NCBI RefSeq assembly: GCF_022179305.1
Contig: NZ_BPQP01000012.1
Location: 1-59,004, forward strand
DNA length: 59,004 nt
Direction of reading: 5' to 3'
Origin: Methylobacterium iners
GTDB taxonomy: Bacteria; Pseudomonadota; Alphaproteobacteria; Rhizobiales; Beijerinckiaceae
The translations under genes were made by a program, and so were the position numbers. Numbering within the stretch: the first letter of the stretch is position 1; each line of letters opens with the position of its first letter. The notes below the pieces were generated by a model. It did not search any database and was not told the DNA's origin. It worked only from the letters and a program-made list of their open reading frames with translations. This document shows, one piece after another, positions 34,308 to 43,338 of this stretch.

Positions 34308-36227
34308 ATGCCTGGCAGTGCCACGACCAACTTGCCAGGCTCATCCGTTTCCAGTCTGGCCGGCTCTGAGCATGGTTCGAAGTCGAGCCTCTGGACGCTG
34401 ACGCTGGGCTCCATCGGTGTCGTGTACGGCGACATCGGCACCAGCCCGCTCTACGCCCTCAAGGAGTCGCTGCATGCGGCCACCGCCGGGGCCGGCCATC
34501 ACAGCCTCACCCGCGCGATGGTGCTGGGCGTCGTCTCCCTGATCCTGTGGACGCTCATCCTCATCGTCACGATCAAATACGTGCTTATCGTGCTGCGGGC
34601 CGACAACCAAGGTGAAGGCGGCACCCTGTCCCTGGTCGCCCTTGCCCAGCGGGCGCTGGGACGTCGCGGCGGCGCGGTCATCCTGATCGGCATGGCAGGC
34701 GCGGCCCTGTTCTACGGCGACGCCATCATCACGCCGGCCATCTCCGTCCTCTCCGCCGTCGAGGGCCTGAAGCTCGTCACCCCGGCCTTCGAGCCCTACG
34801 TGCTGCCCATCAGCCTCACGATCCTGATCGGCCTCTTTGCCGTGCAGAGCTACGGCACGGCGCGCGTGGCCACCTTCTTCGGTCCGATCACCGCCCTCTG
34901 GTTCCTGGTCATGGCCCTTGGCGGCCTGAGCCACATCGCCGACGACTGGAGCATCCTCGCCGCCTTCAACCCGGCGCATGGCCTCAGCTTCATCCTGAAC
35001 CACGGCACGGCCGGCCTGCTGGCGCTTGGGGCCGTGTTCCTGGCCGTCACCGGAGCCGAGGCGCTCTACGCCGACATGGGCCACTTCGGCCGCACACCGA
35101 TCCGGACGGCCTGGTTCGTCCTGGTTCTGCCTGCCCTGGCGCTGAACTACCTAGGCCAGGGTGCCATGCTGCTGGCGCACCCTGAGCACATCGAGAACCC
35201 GTTCTTCTTGCTCTACCCGTCCTGGGCGCTGCTGCCGATGGTGCTGCTGGCGACGGTGGCCACCATCATCGCCAGCCAGGCCGTCATCACCGGGACCTTC
35301 TCGATCACGCAGCAGGCCATGCACCTGGGGCTACTGCCGCGGTTGCGCGTCCTGCGCACCTCCGAGACCGAGAAGGGGCAGATCTACATACCTCTGGTGA
35401 ACTGGTGGCTGCTCATCGCGGTCGTGTTCCTGGTCGTGCTCTTCAAGTCGTCGAGCGCGCTGGCGGCGGCCTACGGCATCGCGGTCACGGGCGACATGGT
35501 CATCACCTCCTGCCTGCTCTTCATCGTGGCCTGGAGGTTCTGGCGCTGGTCGCCCCTTCTGGCCGCCCTCGTCATCGCGCCCTTCCTGCTGATCGAGCTC
35601 GTGTTCCTGTCCGCCAACGCTCTCAAGCTGCTCCAGGGCGGCTGGTTGCCGCTCATGGTCGGCGCAGGGCTCGTCTTCGTCATGTGGACGTGGCGCAAGG
35701 GCTCGGACCTGATCGTCGAGGAGATCCACCGCGCACGCCAGCCGCTGTCCGCATTCATGCAGAAGACCGAGGTGTCGTCGCTGCAGCGGGTCCCCGGGAC
35801 GGCGGTGTTCCTGACGGGCACGCCGGGCGACACGCCCGGGGCGTTGTTGCACAACCTCAAGCACAATCGCGTTCTGCACGCGCACAATCTGATCCTGACG
35901 GTGCACACCGAGGATGTGCCGCGTGTGGCGGAAGGCGAGCGTGTCACGATCGAGCGGCTGGGGGATGCCTTCTCCTGCGTGGGCGTGCGCTTCGGCTTCA
36001 TGGAGCTGCCCGACCTGCCGCGGGCCCTGGCAGGTGCTGGGCTCGATGCGAACAACCTCTCCTACTTCCTGACGCGGCGGGTCCTGATCGCCTCACCGGA
36101 GACCGGTATGCCGGTGTGGCAGGACCGCCTCTACATCGCGCTGGCACGCAGCTCGACGGATGCCTCCCGCTACTTTCGCATCCCCGTCGACCGTGCCGTT
36201 GAGATTGGGTCACAGATCAGCATCTGA
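34308..36227 (+). CDS. kup: Kup-type potassium transporter
   Basis: The 639-residue protein has the KUP/HAK/KT signature GSIGVVYGDIGTSPLYALKE near residue 33 and about twelve membrane helices (for example VSLILWTLILIVTIKYVLIV, GAALFYGDAIITPAISVLSA, FLAVTGAEALYADMGHFGRT and LVVLFKSSSALAAAYGIAVT). The last 120 residues are the cytoplasmic tail (TAVFLTGTPGDTPGALLHNL, RVGVRFGFMELPDLP-like). Kup imports K+ with protons and matters at low pH and under osmotic stress. Length agrees with the family (~620-640). It stands alone on the plus strand; the start follows GGAGGCGG. Confidence 0.95.
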   Translation: MPGSATTNLPGSSVSSLAGSEHGSKSSLWTLTLGSIGVVYGDIGTSPLYALKESLHAATAGAGHHSLTRAMVLGVVSLILWTLILIVTIKYVLIVLRADNQGEGGTLSLVALAQRALGRRGGAVILIGMAGAALFYGDAIITPAISVLSAVEGLKLVTPAFEPYVLPISLTILIGLFAVQSYGTARVATFFGPITALWFLVMALGGLSHIADDWSILAAFNPAHGLSFILNHGTAGLLALGAVFLAVTGAEALYADMGHFGRTPIRTAWFVLVLPALALNYLGQGAMLLAHPEHIENPFFLLYPSWALLPMVLLATVATIIASQAVITGTFSITQQAMHLGLLPRLRVLRTSETEKGQIYIPLVNWWLLIAVVFLVVLFKSSSALAAAYGIAVTGDMVITSCLLFIVAWRFWRWSPLLAALVIAPFLLIELVFLSANALKLLQGGWLPLMVGAGLVFVMWTWRKGSDLIVEEIHRARQPLSAFMQKTEVSSLQRVPGTAVFLTGTPGDTPGALLHNLKHNRVLHAHNLILTVHTEDVPRVAEGERVTIERLGDAFSCVGVRFGFMELPDLPRALAGAGLDANNLSYFLTRRVLIASPETGMPVWQDRLYIALARSSTDASRYFRIPVDRAVEIGSQISI

Positions 36228-36287
36228 AGCTCTCCGCCTCGTGATGTCCCTGATGCCTTGCGGCCCTGGTCACGCGGGGTTGAGGGA

Positions 36288-36791
36288 TCAGTACCGGATG
36301 ATCGCCCGCAGGCCGAACACCGCGGCGTTCTTGATCCGCCCGCCCTCGGGGTCGCGCGGGTTGGGGATGCCGCCGCTCGGACGAAAGACGTACTGGAAGT
36401 TCGGCTGCACCGTGATGCCGGGGCCGATCACGGCCTGGTAGGTCGCCTCGATTACCGCCTCGCTGCTGCGGCGCGGGCCGGCGACGCCGGTGAGGAAGAT
36501 CGAATCCGTGTCGAAGCCCCGCGCGGCGCGGGAGATCCGCGACAGCGCGTAGGCGATGCCCACCGTGTCGTCGGAGCGGCCGGGCAGCAGGCCTTTGTAG
36601 GCGATGCCGGCATCGAGGTAGAAATCGAGAAGGTTGCGGTCGGTCGGCGAGCCGGACAGGCGCAGGAAGACGCTGGCGCCGTCGTTCGAGTCGCCGGGCT
36701 CGCGGTGGTGCCCCTGTCGGCGCACTGTTGACAGGACAAAGACGGCGCGAGCTCCCGCTTTCCGAACAGCGCGAGCCGGATCTTCCGACAA
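36288..36791 (-). pseudogene. Carbohydrate porin (OprB family) C-terminal remnant
   Basis: The frame carries NDGASVFLRLSGSPTDRNLL, DFYLDAGIAYKGLLPGRSDD, VGIAYALSRIS, AVIEATYQAVIGPGITVQPN and the C-terminal FQYVFRPSGGIPNP followed by AAVFGLRAIIRY. These are the last third of OprB porins (about 450-500 residues), ending in an aromatic residue that closes the barrel. No signal peptide or N-terminal two thirds is present; the first 25 residues look unrelated. So it is a truncated copy, probably dead. It lies in the shadow of the kup stop. Confidence 0.65.
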
Positions 36792-36817
36792 GGTTGGGTC
36801 GAGAACGCACCAACGCC

Positions 36818-37339
36818 TCAGCTCGTGCGTGAAAGCGGCTCGCCGAACTCCAGGACGTTGCCTTCCATGTCCTTGACGAACCCGACGCGCCGCCGAAACG
36901 GCGTCCCATCGAGGTCGTAGGTCTCGGCGCGTACGAAGGTGGGCACATCCTTGCCTGCAAGTCCTGAGATCACCGCATCAGCATCGTCCACCCTGAAGCA
37001 GAGGTGCCCGTAGCCGGTGCGCCCGAAATGCTCGGCAAAGCTCATCGGCTCAGGCAGGCCGATACCTCCTGTGTCGGCCTCGACGAGTTCGAGCACGGTG
37101 TCGTTCAGGCGCAGATAGGCCAGTCGCTTGCCGTTCAGCGCGCCCACCCGCCAGGCCACCTCGACCTGGAAGCCCAGCTTCGTCTGATACCAGGCGAGTG
37201 CGCACTCGAAGTCGCGCACGTTCAGCGAGATATGGTCGAAGCGCATGTCCGCGGTGACCGCCGGCGCGGTTTCGACGCTTCCGGGAACGCTGAAGGCGGC
37301 GAAGGTGGTGGCGGTAGGGGGCATGGGGCTGTCGTTCAT
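36818..37339 (-). CDS. VOC-family (glyoxalase-like) protein
   Basis: The 173-residue protein starts at ATG 37339 (MNDSPMPPTA). After a 28-residue leader, the VOC fold reads MRFDHISLNVRDFECALAWY, KRLAYLRLNDTVLELVEADT, TGYGHLCFRVDDADAVISGL and RVGFVKDMEGNVLEFGEPL. Metal ligands of the type seen in glyoxalases/dioxygenases are likely His33 of FDHISL, Glu of LELVE, His of YGHLCF and Glu of VLEFGE, all present. The substrate is unknown. It is last in an operon DUF2798-AKR-VOC, 32 bases after the reductase. Confidence 0.85.
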   Translation of the reverse strand: MNDSPMPPTATTFAAFSVPGSVETAPAVTADMRFDHISLNVRDFECALAWYQTKLGFQVEVAWRVGALNGKRLAYLRLNDTVLELVEADTGGIGLPEPMSFAEHFGRTGYGHLCFRVDDADAVISGLAGKDVPTFVRAETYDLDGTPFRRRVGFVKDMEGNVLEFGEPLSRTS

Positions 37340-37371
37340 GACTGAGGTCCTCAAGAAGTCCGGGGGAGGAT

Positions 37372-38142
37372 TCACGCGTTGGCAAGGGCGCGCACATTCT
37401 CTTCGAGATGCGCGATGCTCGTCGTGCCGGGGATGACGATGATGTTGGGCGAGCGGGCCAGCAGCCAACGCAACGCTTCCGCAGGATCAAGCCGCGCACC
37501 TCTTTGCATCGGATGGGCGCCAAGTGGGCCATAGGGGATGAAGGCGATGCCCTTGGCCGCCGTGTAATCCACCAGCGCCTCGCTCCCGCGCTCCTCGCTG
37601 TTGAGGCGGTTCTGGATGGACGCGATGGGGGCCACCGCAAGTGCGCGGTCGAGCTCCTCCCGGGCGACGTTCGAGAGACCGATGTGGCGTACCTTGCCAG
37701 CCCGCCGGGCCGCGTCGAGAGCGGCGACGCTCTCCTCGATGGGCACGGCGGGATCGACCCAGTGAAGCTGAAATAGATCGATCTGCTCGACCCCTAGTCG
37801 GACGAGGGCCTCATCAACCTGGCGGGTCAACGTAGCGGGCGACGCGTCGCGGACGAGCTGCGTGGGCGAGAGCTTATCGATGCCCCCCTTGGTAGCCACG
37901 ACGATCCCGTCGGCATACGGGTGAAGAGCCTCAGCGATCAGCGCCTCGTTGTGACGGGGTCCATAGGCAAGCCCGGTATCGAAGAAGCAAACGCCGAGCT
38001 CGACGGCGCGGCACAGCAGCGCCTTGCCCCCATCCCAGTCCGCATAGGGACCGAAGTTTCCCGGCTGACCGGTCAGCCGCATCGCGCCGAACCCGATGCG
38101 GGGCACGACAAGGTCACCGCCGATGGCGAAGGTGGAGGTCAT
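37372..38142 (-). CDS. Aldo/keto reductase
   Basis: The 256-residue enzyme carries the AKR fold, with catalytic residues Asp55 and Tyr60 (FFDTGLAYGPRHNE), Lys85 (VATKGG) and His127 (DLFQLHWVDPAV). NADPH contacts are suggested by the IGLSNVAREELD motif and VIPGTTSIAHLEENV near the end. AKRs reduce aldehydes and ketones. The family is usually somewhat longer (about 280 residues) but no core block is missing. A start at 38151 is also possible (MRSMTSTF); MTSTF at 38142 is chosen because the distance to the previous gene is 24 bases. Substrate unknown. Confidence 0.9.
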   Translation of the reverse strand: MTSTFAIGGDLVVPRIGFGAMRLTGQPGNFGPYADWDGGKALLCRAVELGVCFFDTGLAYGPRHNEALIAEALHPYADGIVVATKGGIDKLSPTQLVRDASPATLTRQVDEALVRLGVEQIDLFQLHWVDPAVPIEESVAALDAARRAGKVRHIGLSNVAREELDRALAVAPIASIQNRLNSEERGSEALVDYTAAKGIAFIPYGPLGAHPMQRGARLDPAEALRWLLARSPNIIVIPGTTSIAHLEENVRALANA

Positions 38143-38166
38143 GGATCTCATCCTTGGGTTGGAGCT

Positions 38167-38418
38167 TCAGGCGGTTAGGCGATCGACGAGGGTACGCACG
38201 CGCGGCGCCAGGAGCGTCACGGCGGGGAAGGCGAAGGACCAGGCGAGGGCGTAGGCGTGCAGCCAGCGCCCGAGGAAGCCTGCGTCGATCCCGGTGTTCA
38301 CGGCCGTGATGGCCGCCGACAGTGCGGCGGACAGGCTCAGGGACATGATGAGGGCGAACAGCACCGAGGCGTAACGGCGGGGGATCTTTGGAAGAGTTGC
38401 GGTTTGGTTCGTGTGCAT
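38167..38418 (-). CDS. DUF2798 small membrane protein
   Basis: 83 residues, with two membrane helices: YASVLFALIMSLSLSAALSA and LHAYALAWSFAFPAVTLLAP, linked by AVNTGIDAGFLGRW. This pattern, including R-x-L and the C-terminal PRVRTLVDRL, matches DUF2798. Members are often found beside LysR-controlled oxidoreductases. It heads an operon with the aldo/keto reductase and VOC protein and is divergent from LysR. Confidence 0.85.
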   Translation of the reverse strand: MHTNQTATLPKIPRRYASVLFALIMSLSLSAALSAAITAVNTGIDAGFLGRWLHAYALAWSFAFPAVTLLAPRVRTLVDRLTA

Positions 38419-38527
38419 GGGGTCGTGCTCCAGCGGCTGCGTTGGTCAGCAATCTGGGCTTGTTGACGCTTCGAGAGAATGCCGCTCCTATCGACAGCAG
38501 ATGTTGATGTGGTCAAACAATGCTGGC

Positions 38528-39448
38528 ATGACAGCCGACATCCGCCTCGTGGCCACCTTCGTCGAAGTGGCCCGACGTCTCTCCTTCTCGGGTGCCGCCC
38601 GCTCGCTCGGACTGACACCGGGCTCGGTGAGCCTCAACGTTCGGCACCTTGAGGAGGTGCTCGGGGTAAGGCTGCTGACGCGGACGACGCGCCAGGTGCA
38701 GCTCACGCCCGAGGGCCAGCTCTATCTCGATCGCTGCGCGCCGGCCCTGGAGGCGCTTGCCGAGGCCGAGGGGGCGGTGCGCGACGAGCGCAACGCCCTC
38801 TCGGGACGGCTGCGGGTCACGAGCACCACCGCCTTCGGTCGGGCGCACCTGCTGCCCGTGATCTCCGACTTCATGACGGCGCATCCCGCCGTGGAGGTGG
38901 AACTCTCGCTCTCGGATCGGTTCGTCGACTTGGTGGCGGAGGGCTTCGATCTCGCTATTCGCGGCGGAGTGCTGCCGGTGAGCGACTACGTCTCCCGGCT
39001 GATCTTGCCGGTCGCGATGCTCACCTGCGCCTCCCCGGCCTACGCGGCGCGGCACGGCATGCCGGGGACGCCCGAGGACGTCGACAGGCACCGTTTGATC
39101 GGCATGCGCAGCAACCCGTCGCAGGAGGTTTTCGCCTGGGAGTTCGCCAAGGGCGGCAAGGAAGTCTTGCATAAACGGATCGAACCCACCTTCGTCGTGA
39201 ACGATCCGGAGGGTGCGGCGCTGGCGGCGGCGGCCAGCATGGGCCTTGCTCAAGTCGGCTCCAACATCGTGCTGCCGAAGGTGGCGACCGGCTCGCTCGT
39301 GCTCGCGCTTGAGGAACATACGGTGCGAGCGCGCGGCCTCTATGCCGTGTACCCTTCGCGTCGTTTCGTGCCGCGGCGGCTCACCGCCTTTGTGAATGCG
39401 GCAGCGGAGGCATTCGCACAGCGCGCAGACCTCGTCTGGTCGCGATGA
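38528..39448 (+). CDS. LysR-family transcriptional regulator
   Basis: 306 residues. The winged helix covers MTADIRLVATFVEVARRLSF, SGAARSLGLTPGSVSLNVRH and LEEVLGVRLLTRTTRQVQLT, followed by the LysR inducer domain (GRLRVTSTTAFGRAHLLPVI, VDLVAEGFDLAIRGGVLPVS, GMRSNPSQEVFAWEF). Start at ATG 38528 (MTADIRL). It is divergent from DUF2798-AKR-VOC with 109 bases between, so it very probably controls that operon. The inducer is unknown. Confidence 0.92.
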   Translation: MTADIRLVATFVEVARRLSFSGAARSLGLTPGSVSLNVRHLEEVLGVRLLTRTTRQVQLTPEGQLYLDRCAPALEALAEAEGAVRDERNALSGRLRVTSTTAFGRAHLLPVISDFMTAHPAVEVELSLSDRFVDLVAEGFDLAIRGGVLPVSDYVSRLILPVAMLTCASPAYAARHGMPGTPEDVDRHRLIGMRSNPSQEVFAWEFAKGGKEVLHKRIEPTFVVNDPEGAALAAAASMGLAQVGSNIVLPKVATGSLVLALEEHTVRARGLYAVYPSRRFVPRRLTAFVNAAAEAFAQRADLVWSR

Positions 39449-39561
39449 GATTGCAGGTCCAACGTCCTGTCAGAGCTCCGGCCAGAGTCGGCTCTACGGT
39501 GCCGTTAAGCCCAGAGCCGAAGGTCGGCTTTCAGGCTGCGCGCCAAAGACTGCTTTCCACC

Positions 39562-39752
39562 GATTGTGTTGAAAAACTCAGGAGGTGGTCGAAGCGGCCC
39601 CTGCGACGTAGCTCAGAGCAGAAAAACTTTCCGCCAAGCTCCTGAAGATCTGCTCGCTGGGGCAAGCGAAATTCTTTGGTGAGAAGATTGTTCCTCTCCG
39701 CGGTAGGGCGCATGCACTGAAAAGTGCCGCCATGGAGTTTTTCAACACAATC
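39562..39752. mobile_element. MITE-like element, 191 bp, copy A
   Basis: The ends are perfect 18-bp inverted repeats: GATTGTGTTGAAAAACTC at 39562-39579 and GAGTTTTTCAACACAATC at 39735-39752. The flanks are CACC on both sides (39558-39561 and 39753-39756), a 4-bp target duplication. Copy B (45847-46037) has the same length and is inverted; the interior is about 85% identical. No transposase is encoded. The element sits in a copy of the dispersed repeat family (GCTTTCCACC on the left, CCTTGCGGAC on the right). Confidence 0.8.
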
Positions 39753-39822
39753 CACCCCTTGCGGACTGACCTCGACGGGGTCCGCGACGGCCTCGGTCGG
39801 ACCCAGTCTCGGACAAGGTGAT

Positions 39823-39975
39823 ATGACCACGGCGGACTTGAGTGGACACATCGTGCTGATGACCGGCGCCGGGCGCGCCGCGGGGATGGGACGCATGATC
39901 ACCCCACGACTCGCCGCGGCGGGCGCCGACGTCACCGTGACTAACATCGGCAAGGCTTCCGACAAGTTCAGCGTC
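39823..39975 (+). pseudogene. SDR-family N-terminal stub
   Basis: ATG 39823, after ACAAGG, encodes MTTADLSGHIVLMTGAGRAA and continues MGRMITPRLAAAGADVTVTN, the nucleotide-binding Gly-rich motif (TGAGRAAGMGR) and first beta-alpha unit of a short-chain dehydrogenase. After about 50 residues (IGKASDKFS) similarity ends and the frame runs into unrelated sequence; the catalytic Tyr-Lys part is absent. So it is a truncated copy beside MITE copy A. Confidence 0.6.
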
Positions 39976-40617
39976 GCGGGAGTCTGCCTCGGCAACAGAC
40001 TTGGCCCTCCAACCCGACTTTGGCTGACTAAAGGGGAGCGTCTGAGGCCGTGCTCACGCTACTTCGACTCCGTCTCGACGTGGCGGGATGCCTCCTGGCG
40101 GAGAACTTCTCGGCTTGGCGGATGATGCGTAGGCGTTTTGCGCCGAACCGGTGGGCCCGCTGGTCGGTTGAGTGAATGGAAAAGCTCGCGACGCAGCCGA
40201 GGTTATGTTTGGATAACGGGCTTCGGGGTTAATCAATGGCATCGCTGTTGAGCAAGGTTAGTGGGGTAGCTGAACGTCCGCTTTTCGGCGCGACGCCTAT
40301 TTCCGCTCACCACCCTGAGCTGAAGTTCGTGATGTCTGCTTCTGGTGTTGTTGTTTCCCTCGAGCTGCTGCAGCAGGAACACCCTGCGTTCAGCCTGCTC
40401 GGCTCGCGCCGCGGTGGGCTTTTTGTTGGCGATTACAACGCTCGCACATACGGGCAATTGGGCGGCGTGGTGTCAGTTGAAGCGTTCTGCGCACTTGACT
40501 TTTGCTCTTGCCGTGGCAGCTCTCGGGACTAAGGCTGACCCCATCGCGGTCCCAACCCTCGGCACGCTGCGCATGTGGGACCTATGTGCTCCCGCCTGTT
40601 CAAGCGCGGACAGCCAT
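39976..40617. other. Intergenic region with gene debris and repeats
   Basis: At 40265-40345 it holds repeat half-copies (AACGTCCGCTTTTCGGCG, TTTCCGCTCACCACCC, GATGTCTGCTTCTGG). No supported gene; an open frame 40236-40532 covers these repeats and is rejected. The rest may be remains of the SDR copy's neighbours. Confidence 0.45.
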
Positions 40618-40926
40618 ATGGCCCGCTACTTCTTCGACGTTCATGACGCGGCGCTTGTGCGTGACGAAGTCGGGAGCGAGTGCCTCGGCCAGGATGACAT
40701 CCGCAAGGAAGCGATGCTCATGCTGCTCGCCCTGGCAAAGGACGAGATCCCAAAGGAGGGCGACCGGCAGGCGTTCATGGTGCTGGTGCGCCTTGAGGCG
40801 AATTCCACGGTCTAGACGGCAACCCTGACCTTCGCAGGCTTGTGGCTCGGCGAGGACATCCCTCCTGCAGAGGAACCAACCGACTATGGCCTCGGCTTCA
40901 TCCCTCGAGGGGCGAGAGTTGGTTAA
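40618..40926 (+). pseudogene. DUF6894 family protein with an in-frame amber codon
   Basis: ATG 40618 gives MARYFFDVHDAALVRDEVGS, the DUF6894 opening, then DDIRKEAMLMLLALAKDEIP, a family-like middle, and stops at TAG 40813-40815 after NSTV. The next codons in the same frame read TATLTFAGLWLGEDIPPAEE to a TAA at 40924-40926. In relatives I expect VYTATLTFAGLWL-type residues here, so TAG replaces a TAC/TAT tyrosine. Without it the protein would be 102 residues. Truncation removes the last third. Confidence 0.65.
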
Positions 40927-41072
40927 TCGAGGGGCGCGTTGAGCCGCTGAAGTGAAAAAGGCTGCGCATCGAATATGCGTGACAAGTTGTGGGTTTGGTA
41001 TGACACTCGGCCCGACCAGAGAGGGGCGCGAAACAGCCTCATCATGACGGGGGTGCTGCAGCGGAGTCTGTC

Positions 41073-41387
41073 ATGTCCCGGTACTTCTTCGATGTGCTGT
41101 CTCAGAAGGGTCTGGTATGCCTCGACCATGAGGGGCTCGATTGCGCCTCGGATGAGGCCGCGCTGATCGAGGCGCGTCACGGGGCCGGCTTCGCCTCGCA
41201 CAGCGCCTGCGAACGCAATCCGCAGCTGAGTCGCTACCGTTTTGCCGTGGCCGATGCAGAGCACCGGCCCCTGTTCACGGTGCCCTTTACCGAGCTGCTG
41301 CCCGACGACGATCGCCCGCCGCCCTCCGCTAGGAGACGGCCTCGCTCATCCGGACAGCAGCCGAATTCGACACGCCACGCGCAATAG
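41073..41387 (+). CDS. DUF6894 family protein
   Basis: The 104-residue product begins MSRYFFDVLSQKGLVCLDHE, the family opening, and continues with DEAALIEARHGAGFASHSAC and SRYRFAVADAEHRPLFTVPF. DUF6894 proteins are small soluble proteins abundant in Methylobacterium; their role is unknown. The C-terminal tail (ELLPDDDRPPPSARRRPRSS) is low-complexity. It follows the broken DUF6894 copy by about 150 bases in the same direction, so the two look like tandem paralogues. Confidence 0.7.
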   Translation: MSRYFFDVLSQKGLVCLDHEGLDCASDEAALIEARHGAGFASHSACERNPQLSRYRFAVADAEHRPLFTVPFTELLPDDDRPPPSARRRPRSSGQQPNSTRHAQ

Positions 41388-41446
41388 GTCCGAAGAGCCG
41401 GCTGCTCGCTTGGCTGCGTTATGGTTCTCACATCAAGGTAGCACCG

Positions 41447-41773
41447 ATGAGCGCGCAATCGAGCCGATCAGCGGACGAGTTGGGAGCCATCATCGCGGAG
41501 GCCTACGCGGAAAAGACGCGCCCTCCGCTGACCCCTGGTCTGATCGGTGAGATGCGAGAGATCATCACCGAAGCTGTCAGGGAAGCACAGGCGGCCGGCG
41601 CGTCGCAGGCGGAGTGGTGTGAGCGGATCAACCTGACGCTGGACCGCACCGAGATGTCCCTCCACTCCGCCGTAGGCCCCCGGTTGGCAGCGCTCGATGC
41701 GGATGTGGGGGTCGCGCAGATGGTTCATCGTTCCGAGGCCGGACGCCCCCTGCGCGCGTTTGGTGGTCAGTAG
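41447..41773 (+). CDS. Hypothetical protein
   Basis: 108 residues, soluble and helical: MSAQSSRSADELGAIIAEAY, PGLIGEMREIITEAVREAQA, WCERINLTLDRTEMSLHSAV and GRPLRAFGGQ. I do not recognise a family. It is between DUF6894 and the folate gene on the same strand, about 45 bases before the latter, and its codon use fits the neighbours. Confidence 0.5.
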   Translation: MSAQSSRSADELGAIIAEAYAEKTRPPLTPGLIGEMREIITEAVREAQAAGASQAEWCERINLTLDRTEMSLHSAVGPRLAALDADVGVAQMVHRSEAGRPLRAFGGQ

Positions 41774-41817
41774 CTGAGTAAAGCGCGCAAGGCGGCTCGG
41801 TGCTTGAGGCTGATGAG

Positions 41818-42429
41818 ATGGCGAGTGAGAAGACGATGCAGTCAGCGAGCAGCCCCGCCGTGCTCCCACCTGATGCCGATTGGGCAGCCGTGCGTGAGTG
41901 GCGCAAACAGACACGAGCGGCGCTGATCCAGCAGCGGACCGGGATCTCTGCCTCGGACCGTGCAGCCTGGAGCGACAACATCAGTCGTGCACTCCTGGAG
42001 GCGCTGGACTCCAGCAACGCAACGATCATCGGCGTCTATTGGCCCTTCAGGGGCGAGTACGATCCACGTGAGGTCATGGCGAACCTGCGGGATCGGGGAA
42101 CGCGCCTGGCCTTGCCGGTGATCGTCGAGCGCGGGCAGCCTTTGGTCTTTCGGGAGTGGCAGCCCGGCAGCCTCATGACCCAGGGCGTATGGAATGTGCC
42201 CATGCCTGAGAGCGGTCAGGCGGTGATGCCTGACCTGCTCGTTGTTCCGTTCGTTGGCTTTGATGCGAAGGGCTACCGGCTCGGCTACGGGGGTGGCTTT
42301 TACGACCGCACCATTGCGGCCATGCCGGCAAAGCCGCGTACCATCGGGGTTGGTTTCAAGTTGGGGCGCCTGGAGACGATCTACCCCCAGCCCCATGACA
42401 TCGCCCTGGAGCGCATCATCACGGAATGA
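41818..42429 (+). CDS. 5-formyltetrahydrofolate cyclo-ligase family protein
   Basis: The family converts 5-formyl-THF to 5,10-methenyl-THF with ATP. The 203-residue protein (from ATG 41818, GAGG eight bases upstream) has WREWRKQTRA-type start (AAVREWRKQTRAALIQQRTG), a central PFRGEYDPREV, PDLLVVPFVGFDAKGYRLGY and GGGFYDRTIAA, the last two forming the conserved ATP/substrate motif (RLGYGGGFYDR). It is a core folate enzyme, relevant to one-carbon metabolism in a methylotroph-like host; this is inference. It follows an unknown gene on the same strand. Confidence 0.9.
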   Translation: MASEKTMQSASSPAVLPPDADWAAVREWRKQTRAALIQQRTGISASDRAAWSDNISRALLEALDSSNATIIGVYWPFRGEYDPREVMANLRDRGTRLALPVIVERGQPLVFREWQPGSLMTQGVWNVPMPESGQAVMPDLLVVPFVGFDAKGYRLGYGGGFYDRTIAAMPAKPRTIGVGFKLGRLETIYPQPHDIALERIITE

Positions 42430-43338
42430 CGGCGAGCCCAAGTGGGTCACCGATTAGCGCCGCCTGTCCAGGCACGTAAGGCTCGCCTGCCCCTTAGTTT
42501 CGTGCGGGCCGCCAGCCTGCCGCCTCGGCTTCGTCTTCCAAGCAGATGACGCGCTCAGCCACCCGGTCGTTGACCCGGGTGCGAGCATCGTCTGGCGAGC
42601 CTGCTATCGGAGTTCCTGAAGCGCTCACGAACGCCAGCCCGGCACCGAACGGGATGTCAGGACAATCAGGCACATGACGATGACGGCAGGCTCAACCATC
42701 AGCGACGGGCCCTTGTTGGTGAAGCGGCGTTTCATGCTCTCAAGGGCCGCGCGAGCTGGATTGCCGTCTCACCGTCAGGAGGGCTGCTCCTGCGTGGTCT
42801 TCTCACCGGTTTCCACCCGCGCAATGGCGATGCCCCAGGGCGTCGACCTCGGTCCCTGATCCCGGGCATCGCGAAGGTTGTCGTGAGACGAGCTTGAACG
42901 GTCACTCCATGGCTTCAGCCATGATGACGACCGGGCAACTGCTTACCACCGCAACGAGACCTTGATGGATCGAACGCGGAACGACGGACGGGCTCTGGCT
43001 TTCGCCCTCACGATGGGTGGGGCCAAGCCCCTCATGCCGCGCAACAAACCCGGCCCGCGGGCGATCTCCGCATCGTCTTCTCCATCCCGCATGGTCCCGA
43101 CGCCGGGCTGCCATCGGCTGGGCTTGTGAGCCTCGCGGTCATGTCTGCCGCGTGATGCCGGTAGGCCTATCCGAGACTGGCTGGTTGGTCGTACATGAAG
43201 TTAAGCACTGATCATCAACCTCATCACCGATTGTGTCTTGAAGCCCACGCGGTTTCGCGAGCTCTCTTATCATAAATTAAATTTTGCTCCGGGCTTATGG
43301 CCGGATGCTTCCAACGAAGCAGCTGACGGCGGTGGGGC
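42430..43338. other. Intergenic region with small doubtful frames
   Basis: Minus-strand candidates: 42625-42735 (36 residues, MKRRFTNKGPSLMVEPAVIV, one hydrophobic helix, GAGAG before the ATG) and 42494-42673 (59 residues ending AAGWRPARN, GTG start, no ribosome binding site). Neither is convincing. No repeats recognised. The stretch before 43339 holds the ribosome binding site GGTGGGG of the GGDEF-EAL gene. Confidence 0.35.

Noticed and set aside
40236-40532. 98-codon frame before the DUF6894 gene
   Set aside because: Built on copies of the dispersed repeat; no ribosome binding site.
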